Below, in pieces: positions 58,376 through 64,000 of a DNA stretch of 64,000 bases. Under the pieces are notes generated by a model that saw only the letters and a list, made by a program, of their open reading frames with translations, was not told the DNA's origin and ran no database searches. Location of the stretch: contig NZ_JALQEM010000018.1 of assembly GCF_023630705.1 (NCBI RefSeq), forward strand, positions 124,001-188,000, written 5' to 3'. Positions within the stretch are counted from its first letter, which is position 1; each line of letters opens with the position of its first letter. This stretch comes from Caballeronia sp. GAFFF1 (GTDB lineage: Bacteria; Pseudomonadota; Gammaproteobacteria; Burkholderiales; Burkholderiaceae). A program made the position numbers and the translations under genes.

Positions 58376-59767
58376 ATGCCACACGCTCTGATTGTCGAAG
58401 ACGATCCCAATAGCCTTTCCGGCCTGTCCGCGATCTTGTCCGCCGACGGCTTCTCGGTCGACACCGCGACGACGCTCGCTGAAGCTCGTTCCGCATTGAC
58501 GCGCTTCATTCCGGACGTCGTGCTGATCGACCTGAACCTGCCCGACGGCAGCGGCCTCGACCTCTTGCCGAGCTTGCCTTCGCAACCGCCCGACGGCGCG
58601 CTCCCCGTTATCGTGATGACGGGCAATGCGACGGTCGAAAGCGCGATCGAAGGTCTGCGCCACGGCATCTGGGATTACTTGCTGAAGCCCGTCAACATTC
58701 CGCGTCTGCGCAGCCTTCTGGCGCGCATTCCGCGTCCTTACGAGCTGACGGAAGAAGTGCAGGCGCTGCGCTCGACGCTGCGCGAGCTGGGCCATTTCGG
58801 CGACATGCTCGGACGCAGCGTGCCGATGCAGCACGTCTACGACCAGATCGAGCACACCGCGCCGACGGAAGCCGCCGTGCTCATCAGCGGTGAGCCGGGC
58901 ACCGGCAAGAAGCTCGCGGCGCACACGATCCATCAGCTGAGCCGCCGTCGCAAGGGGCCGTTCATCAGCTTCGATTGCTCGACGATCCGCGAAGAAGGCG
59001 CGCACCGTTCGATGGACAGCGTCCTCTTCGGCCATGAGCGCAACGCGTTCGCCGGCGCGGAAAACCGTGAGCCAGGCCTGCTCGAACAAGCGGGCGGCGG
59101 CACGCTGTTCCTCGATCAGATCGACTCGCTGCCCGCGGCGCAGCAGGAAGCGCTCTTGCGCGCGCTGGACTCGCAGACGTTCATGCGCGTCGGCGGCAGC
59201 AATCGCATCATGACGGACTTCCGCCTGATCGCCGCGTTGCGCGCGCCGGCCCGCGATGCAGTGTCGAGCGGCGCGCTGCGCGAAGACCTGTTCCAGCGCC
59301 TGTCGGCGTCGTCCATCGTCTTGCCGCCGCTGCGCGAACGCGACGACGACATCGCGCTCATGGCCGAGCAGTTCGTCGACGAACTGAACCGCGAGAATCA
59401 CATCGCGGGCATCACGAGCGGGTCGCCCAAGCGCATCAGCCCGGCTTTCCTGCGCGAATGTCTCGCGAACGAATGGCCGGGCAATGTGCGCGAAATGCGC
59501 GAGCGCGTGCGCCGCGCGTATCACGCGTCGGGCGAGACCATCGAGACGTTGCGCGTCGACGAGCCGGGCGGAATCGGCGGACGCGGGCTAAACGGCAGCA
59601 GCGTGCAGGTGACGGTGGGCACCGCGCTCGCCGATGTCGAGGACATGCTGATTCGCGCGACGCTCGAAGCGGTGGGCGGCACGCGGCATCGGGCGGCGAC
59701 GCTGCTCGGTATCAGTCCCAAGACGCTCTATAACAAGCTTCAGCGCATGAAGCTGGAATCGTCGTAA
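58376..59767 (+). CDS. NtrC-family response regulator with altered AAA motifs
   Basis: A 463-residue protein with three domains. The receiver is intact (VEDDPNS, phospho-acceptor D52 in VLIDLNLPDG, Thr in MTGNAT, K104 in LLKPVN). The AAA domain keeps Walker A GEPGTGKK (172-179), the arginine-finger region LREDLFQRL and WPGNVRE. But the sigma-54 contact loop reads NAFAGA (223-228) in place of GAFTGA, and Walker B reads LFLDQI with Gln248 in place of the catalytic Glu. The C-terminal Fis-type helix-turn-helix is complete (HRAATLLGISPKTLYNKLQR). It is probably a phosphorylation-controlled DNA-binding regulator that does not activate sigma-54 in the usual way. No kinase gene is adjacent. Confidence 0.88.
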   Translation: MPHALIVEDDPNSLSGLSAILSADGFSVDTATTLAEARSALTRFIPDVVLIDLNLPDGSGLDLLPSLPSQPPDGALPVIVMTGNATVESAIEGLRHGIWDYLLKPVNIPRLRSLLARIPRPYELTEEVQALRSTLRELGHFGDMLGRSVPMQHVYDQIEHTAPTEAAVLISGEPGTGKKLAAHTIHQLSRRRKGPFISFDCSTIREEGAHRSMDSVLFGHERNAFAGAENREPGLLEQAGGGTLFLDQIDSLPAAQQEALLRALDSQTFMRVGGSNRIMTDFRLIAALRAPARDAVSSGALREDLFQRLSASSIVLPPLRERDDDIALMAEQFVDELNRENHIAGITSGSPKRISPAFLRECLANEWPGNVREMRERVRRAYHASGETIETLRVDEPGGIGGRGLNGSSVQVTVGTALADVEDMLIRATLEAVGGTRHRAATLLGISPKTLYNKLQRMKLESS

Positions 59768-59787
59768 AGCGGCGCGAGTCGCCAAAT

Positions 59788-59821
59788 GAAAACGCCACGG
59801 CAAGCAAGTGCCGTGGCGTTT
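59788..59821. terminator. Bidirectional terminator, response regulator / nagZ
   Basis: Stem aaaacgccacggca / tgccgtggcgtttt with a 6-base loop, between convergent genes. Confidence 0.9.
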
Positions 59822-59840
59822 TGTCATTCGGGCGAGCCGT

Positions 59841-60869
59841 TCAGCCCAGCGCGGTTTTCACGAGCTGGCGCGCAGCCTGATACTCCGGCTGGCTTTGCAG
59901 CTTGCTCCAGCGCAGCGCCTTGCCGCGCGGACGCATCTGCTTGATGCGCTGCTGCGAAGCTTTCGTCGGCGTGAAGCGCAACTGTTCCAGCACCTTGCCC
60001 GCCTCTTCCGGCTGATTGCAGATCAGCACCATGTCGCAACCCGCCGTGAGCGCGGCCGTCGCGGCTTCGGTGAGCGTGCCGCCCGCGCGGGCGGCTTCCA
60101 TCGAGAGATCGTCGCTGAAAATGGCGCCGTTGAAGCCGAGCTTGCCACGCAGAATGTCTTGCAGCCAGATGCGCGAGAAACCGGCGGGCTTGTCGTCGAC
60201 CTGCGTGTAGATGACGTGCGCCGGAATGACCGACGCGAGCGACAGCCCGAGCCAGTCGTACGGACGCACGTCCGCGGCGAGAATCTCGTCGAGCGTGCGA
60301 TCATCCGTCGGCAACGCGACATGCGAGTCCGCCGCCGCGAAGCCATGCCCCGGAAAATGCTTGCCGCAGTTCGCCATGCCGGCGAGCGCAAGACCGTGAT
60401 TCAGGCTCTTCGCGAGCATCGTCACCACGCGCGGATCACTATGCAGCGCGCGGTCGCCGATCACCTGCGATTGCCCGTAGTTCAGATCGAGCACCGGCGT
60501 GAAGCTCATGTCGATGCCGCACGCGCGCAGTTCGGAAGCCAGCACATAACCGAACGCCGTCGCCGCCTTGCTCGCGGCCAGAACATCGCGGTCCCACAAC
60601 GCGCCGAGCTTGCCCGGCGCGGGCAGCACCGTGAAGCCGTCAGCGCGAAAACGCTGCACGCGCCCGCCTTCGTGATCGACCGCGATCAGAATGTCGTCGC
60701 GCACCGCGCGGATCGCGTCGGTGAGCGCGACCAGTTGCGCGCGGTCCTGAAAATGCCGCGCGAAGAGAATGATGCCGCCCGTCATTGGATGCGAAAGGCG
60801 CTCGATATCCGCGTCGTTGAGCGTCGTGCCGGCGACGTCGAACATGACGGGGCCGGGAATGCGTTTCAT
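59841..60869 (-). CDS. nagZ: Beta-N-acetylglucosaminidase NagZ
   Basis: GH3 enzyme of cytoplasmic peptidoglycan recycling; removes GlcNAc from 1,6-anhydroMurNAc peptides, the step that produces AmpC-inducing muropeptides. It has 342 residues from the ATG at 60869 (MKRIPGPVMFDVAGTTLNDA). Motifs are IAVDHEGGRVQRF, NCGKHFPGHGFAAADSHVAL with the catalytic His/Asp loop, and IFSDDLSMEAA with the nucleophilic Asp. It is last gene of the era-recO-pdxJ-acpS-nagZ cluster. Confidence 0.96.
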   Translation of the reverse strand: MKRIPGPVMFDVAGTTLNDADIERLSHPMTGGIILFARHFQDRAQLVALTDAIRAVRDDILIAVDHEGGRVQRFRADGFTVLPAPGKLGALWDRDVLAASKAATAFGYVLASELRACGIDMSFTPVLDLNYGQSQVIGDRALHSDPRVVTMLAKSLNHGLALAGMANCGKHFPGHGFAAADSHVALPTDDRTLDEILAADVRPYDWLGLSLASVIPAHVIYTQVDDKPAGFSRIWLQDILRGKLGFNGAIFSDDLSMEAARAGGTLTEAATAALTAGCDMVLICNQPEEAGKVLEQLRFTPTKASQQRIKQMRPRGKALRWSKLQSQPEYQAARQLVKTALG

Positions 60870-60919
60870 CGGATTCAATTGGCTTCTTGTTGTGATGTGA
60901 GTGTGATGATTCGGCGTGG

Positions 60920-61324
60920 TTACGCCTTGTCCGCGATTTCCGCGATAACGAACGTCACCGCGTAGTCGCGCTCGTCGCTGAGCGTCACTTGCGCCGTGAT
61001 GCCGCGTTGGGCGAGCCATTCGGCCAGTTCGCCCGATGCCGCGATCACCGGCTTGCCGCTCGGCTCGTTGAGCGTTTGCAGCGCGCGCCAGGTCATGGGC
61101 CAGCGCATGCCGAGGCCGATCGCCTTCGAGAACGCTTCCTTCGCGGAAAAGCGCGTGGCGAGAAACGCGAGCCCGCGCACTTCGGAGCGCGCGCGCCGCG
61201 CGTGATAGATGCGCAGTTCGTCCGGGCCGAGCACTTTCTCGGCGAAGCGCCCGTTGGTGCGCTCCATGACGCCCGCGACGCGGCTAACTTGCACGAGGTC
61301 CGTGCCGATTCCGTAGATCGCCAT
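60920..61324 (-). CDS. acpS: Holo-[acyl-carrier-protein] synthase
   Basis: Attaches the 4'-phosphopantetheine arm of CoA to acyl carrier protein. It has 134 residues from the ATG at 61324. Metal-binding acidic residues are in [16 protein letters not shown] (D9) and [17 protein letters not shown] (E63). It starts 8 bases after the pdxJ stop and is followed by nagZ after 50 bases. Confidence 0.96.
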   Translation of the reverse strand: MAIYGIGTDLVQVSRVAGVMERTNGRFAEKVLGPDELRIYHARRARSEVRGLAFLATRFSAKEAFSKAIGLGMRWPMTWRALQTLNEPSGKPVIAASGELAEWLAQRGITAQVTLSDERDYAVTFVIAEIADKA

Positions 61325-61332
61325 GGCTGTGC

Positions 61333-62106
61333 TTAACGCTTCGTCTGCGCGGCGAGACGCGAAGCGACCATGATCGCTTTCATCTCGCGCACCGCGTTGT
61401 CCCAGCCCGCGAAGATCGCGTGCGCGACGATTGCGTGCCCGATGTTCAATTCGACGATGCCATCCAGCGCGGCGATCGGCTGCACGTTGGTGTAATGCAG
61501 CCCGTGGCCCGCGTTTACTTTCAGGCCGAGCGAATTGCCGAACTCGACGCTTCTCGCGACGCGCTCGAATTCGCGCTGCTGTTCGGCTTCGTCGTGCGCT
61601 TCGGCATAGCGACCGGTATGCAGTTCGATGACCGGGGCGCCGGCTTCCTTCGCCACGCGAATCTGCGTCTCGTCGGGATCGATGAAAAGCGACACGCGGC
61701 TGCCCGCGCCCGCGAGCTGCGCGCACGCGGCCTTCACCGCTTCGAACTGGCCGGCGACGTCGAGTCCGCCTTCGGTTGTCAATTCCTGGCGCTTTTCCGG
61801 CACGAGGCAGACATCGTGCGGCTTGATTTCGCACGCGATATCGAGCATTTCGCGCGTGACGGCGCATTCCAGATTCATGCGCGTTTTCAGAAGCGGACGC
61901 AGCGTGCGCACGTCGGCATCGACGATATGACGGCGATCCTCGCGCAGATGCAGCGTGATGGCGTCCGCGCCCGCTTCTTCGGCGGCGAGCGCGGCGCGAA
62001 TCGGATCGGGATACGACGTGCCGCGTGCGTTGCGCAGCGTGGCGACGTGATCGATGTTCACGCCGAGATCGATCACGCTCGCGGGCGATGAGAGAAAGAA
62101 GCTCAT
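61333..62106 (-). CDS. pdxJ: Pyridoxine 5'-phosphate synthase
   Basis: Condenses 1-deoxy-D-xylulose 5-phosphate with 3-amino-2-oxopropyl phosphate to form pyridoxine phosphate. It has 257 residues from the ATG at 62106. Characteristic segments are [49 protein letters not shown] and [14 protein letters not shown]. Its ATG overlaps the recO stop (ATGA), so translation is probably coupled. Confidence 0.97.
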   Translation of the reverse strand: MSFFLSSPASVIDLGVNIDHVATLRNARGTSYPDPIRAALAAEEAGADAITLHLREDRRHIVDADVRTLRPLLKTRMNLECAVTREMLDIACEIKPHDVCLVPEKRQELTTEGGLDVAGQFEAVKAACAQLAGAGSRVSLFIDPDETQIRVAKEAGAPVIELHTGRYAEAHDEAEQQREFERVARSVEFGNSLGLKVNAGHGLHYTNVQPIAALDGIVELNIGHAIVAHAIFAGWDNAVREMKAIMVASRLAAQTKR

Positions 62107-62987
62107 AGATTTTGCAGGTCGATCAGAATCTGACGGGTGGCGAGCGGCGCGCCGCCCAGATGGTAGTTGAGCAGAAAGCGCATCAGCGTCTTGCTCTGCG
62201 CGCCGGTCTGCGGGCTCGTGTAGTCGTCGCGCTCCATGTCGATCAACGTCTGGCCCGCGATGACCGGCCATTGCGCGGGAAGATCGTCGGAGGCTTCGCG
62301 CACGCCGCGCTCGGGATCGAAGGTATAGCGGCCTTCGGGCAGCACGGCCTGGCGCGCCACAGTGCGCGTGAGCGCCATCGCGTAGCCGGTTTCGCGCAAC
62401 AGCACGCGTTCGAACGAGCGCAATACCTGAATGGCGGGTTCATCGTGCGCGAGCCGCGACAGCGTGAGCACGTAGTGATTGAAGAGCGCGGGATGCGGGT
62501 CCTCGCGCGCGCAGAACTTGACGAGCAGTTCGTTGACGTAGAAGCCGCACAGCAGCGCGTCGCCTCGCAGCGGCAGCATGCCACCGACCCATTCGGCGGT
62601 GGTCAGCGTGCGGACTTCGCCCTTGCCGGTCCACGAAAGGCCGAGCGGCTGGAAGGTTTGCAGCACGCCGCGCAGCGCGGAATGCGGCCGCTTCGCGCCC
62701 TTGGCGACGAGCGCAATGCGCCCGTGATCGCGCGAGAACACGTCGATGATGAGACTCGTCTCGCGATACGGATAGCTATGCAGCACGAAGCCCGGCTGCT
62801 CGCTGACGCGAAAGTCGGAGCGCGGGCGCGGGCGTTGCGCGCCGGTGCCCGTGCCGCTCGTTCCGGCAGCGGCGGACGACGACGCCCGCCGCCGCTTCGG
62901 CGCCGGGCGCTCGCTCGCGCCGATGTCGTCCTCGGGACGATCGTCGGCGGGCGGGGTCATCCACGCGTCGTTCGAGCCGGCGTCCAT
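62103..62987 (-). CDS. recO: DNA repair protein RecO
   Basis: Loads RecA on SSB-coated single-stranded DNA with RecR. It has 294 residues. The OB fold begins at [20 protein letters not shown] and continues [20 protein letters not shown]; helical C-terminal part follows. The first 60 residues are a low-complexity, charged and Ser/Gly-rich extension ([20 protein letters not shown]) absent from E. coli RecO (242 residues). A start later in the frame is possible but no internal ATG precedes the fold. Confidence 0.94.
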   Translation of the reverse strand: MDAGSNDAWMTPPADDRPEDDIGASERPAPKRRRASSSAAAGTSGTGTGAQRPRPRSDFRVSEQPGFVLHSYPYRETSLIIDVFSRDHGRIALVAKGAKRPHSALRGVLQTFQPLGLSWTGKGEVRTLTTAEWVGGMLPLRGDALLCGFYVNELLVKFCAREDPHPALFNHYVLTLSRLAHDEPAIQVLRSFERVLLRETGYAMALTRTVARQAVLPEGRYTFDPERGVREASDDLPAQWPVIAGQTLIDMERDDYTSPQTGAQSKTLMRFLLNYHLGGAPLATRQILIDLQNL

Positions 62988-63003
62988 GAGCGTCGTCCGG
63001 GCC

Positions 63004-63903
63004 TCACTCGTAGCCGTACGCGCGCAGGCCCGCTTCGTTGTCGGCCCAGCCGCTTTTCACCTTGACGAAGGTTTCCAGATACACGGGACCGTCGAAGAGC
63101 TTTTCCATGTCGAGCCGCGCCTCGGTGCTGATCTGCTTGAGCTTCGCGCCCTTCTGGCCAATGATCATCGCCTTGTGGCCGTCGCGTTCTACGAGAATCG
63201 TCGCAAACACGCGGCGCAGGCGCCCTTCGGTCTCGAACTTGTCGATAAGCACGGTGCTGGTGTACGGCAGTTCGTCCCCGGTCCAGCGGAACACTTTCTC
63301 GCGCAGAATTTCGGCTGCGAGGAAGCGCTCGCTGCGGTCGGTCAGATCGTCCTCGCCGTAAATCGGCTCGCCTTCCGGCAGATACGGCTTCACGACCGAC
63401 ATGAGGCGCTTGATGTCGTCCGGATTTTTCGCCGAGAGCGGCACGATTTCGCGAAAGTCGCGCCGCGCGGACATCTGCTGCATGAACGGAAAGAGCGAAT
63501 CCTTGTCGCCGACGCGGTCGAGCTTGTTCGCGATCAGAAGCGTCGGCGTGCCGGCCGGAATCAGGTCGAGCACCTTCTCGTCGTCCGGACCGAAGCGGCC
63601 GGCTTCGATCACGAACAGGATTGCATCGACCGACGTCAGCGTGGACGTCACCGCGCGATTCAGCGAGCGGTTGAGCGCCCCGCTGTGACGCGTCTGGAAG
63701 CCGGGCGTATCGACGAAGATGTACTGCGCGTCGTCGACCGTGTTGATGCCGGTAATGCGATGGCGCGTCGTCTGCGCCTTGCGCGACGTGATGCTCACCT
63801 TCTGGCCGACGAGCGCGTTCATGAGCGTCGACTTGCCGACGTTGGGCCGGCCGACGATGGCGACCATGCCGCAGCGGAAACCGGGAGATGTGGGAGCGTT
63901 CAT
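63004..63903 (-). CDS. era: GTPase Era
   Basis: Essential ribosome-assembly GTPase acting on 16S rRNA in 30S maturation. It has 299 residues. GTPase motifs are G1 [10 protein letters not shown]3 VDTPGFQ and G4 ANKLDRVG; the C-terminal KH domain contains [20 protein letters not shown]. It is followed by recO after 16 bases, the standard rnc-era-recO order. Confidence 0.97.
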   Translation of the reverse strand: MNAPTSPGFRCGMVAIVGRPNVGKSTLMNALVGQKVSITSRKAQTTRHRITGINTVDDAQYIFVDTPGFQTRHSGALNRSLNRAVTSTLTSVDAILFVIEAGRFGPDDEKVLDLIPAGTPTLLIANKLDRVGDKDSLFPFMQQMSARRDFREIVPLSAKNPDDIKRLMSVVKPYLPEGEPIYGEDDLTDRSERFLAAEILREKVFRWTGDELPYTSTVLIDKFETEGRLRRVFATILVERDGHKAMIIGQKGAKLKQISTEARLDMEKLFDGPVYLETFVKVKSGWADNEAGLRAYGYE

Positions 63904-63976
63904 AGTGATGTGCGGCGAAGGTTCGTTGAGCGCGATGTTGCGAGGGCGCGATGGCGCATGTGCGGCTGAAGGCGCG

Positions 63977-64000
63977 TCAGTGGCCGGCGTCGGCGGCGCG
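63977..64000 (-). CDS. Possible last codons of rnc (ribonuclease III)
   Basis: Only seven codons and a TGA stop fit in the window (RAADAGH). rnc normally precedes era, and Ala-rich C-terminal tails are common for RNase III in this family. The call rests on gene order alone, because another frame runs open to the window edge. Confidence 0.25.
   Translation of the reverse strand, partial: RAADAGH

Overview
The window is ordinary, vertically inherited chromosome from a high-GC betaproteobacterium. Gene order and protein sequences point to Burkholderiaceae, most likely a Caballeronia or Paraburkholderia main chromosome. Supporting signs are pst-pho next to ppx/ppk, ftsH-folP-glmM-pst, carAB-greA, earP-efp with Arg32, uvrC-pgsA-tRNA-Gly-tRNA-Cys, and era-recO-pdxJ-acpS-nagZ. 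I see no transposase, integrase, prophage, CRISPR array, rRNA gene or replication origin.

Layout. 1-13 kb: the 5' part of alaS, a family III CoA-transferase, glnS, a solute-binding protein, a Nudix hydrolase, small exported proteins, a degenerate receiver protein, tRNA-Arg, uppP, a mutarotase, an NlpD-like LysM/LytM lipoprotein, several small lipoproteins, tRNA-Pro, sixA and an OlsB-like acyltransferase. 13-24 kb: a phosphate block with ppx and ppk1 divergent, then pstS-pstC-pstA-pstB-phoU-phoB-phoR on the minus strand behind a recognisable PhoB-type promoter. A single PHO-box-like site also precedes ppk1, so polyphosphate synthesis may belong to the same regulon. 24-36 kb: glmM, folP, ftsH and rlmE (minus), yhbY (plus), then the carA-carB-greA-DUF4149 operon (minus). 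36-42 kb: an MFS transporter, then mltD-gloB divergent from methyltransferase-rnhA-dnaQ, the same neighbourhood as in Escherichia coli, followed by tRNA-Val.

42-52 kb: two uncharacterised membrane proteins, a GT4 glycosyltransferase, an exporter-type ABC transporter, otsB-otsA for trehalose, and a SCO1/CtaG pair for cytochrome oxidase copper delivery, ending in an ElaA-type acetyltransferase. 52-64 kb: tRNA-Cys, tRNA-Gly, pgsA and uvrC (minus), earP and efp (plus), a BON-domain lipoprotein, an NtrC-like response regulator, and the nagZ-acpS-pdxJ-recO-era cluster (minus), with what may be the last codons of rnc at the edge.

No clearly new multi-gene system is visible. The observation most worth following is at 57.8-59.8 kb. 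A well-spaced sigma-54 promoter precedes the BON lipoprotein. The adjacent response regulator looks like a sigma-54 activator but has NAFAGA in place of GAFTGA and Asp-Gln in place of the Walker B Asp-Glu, so it is unlikely to work as a normal sigma-54 ATPase. Other items are two very small genes with good ribosome binding sites (28 and 56 codons), a receiver-like protein missing key residues, an acidic low-complexity insertion in UvrC, and short tandem repeats at gene ends.
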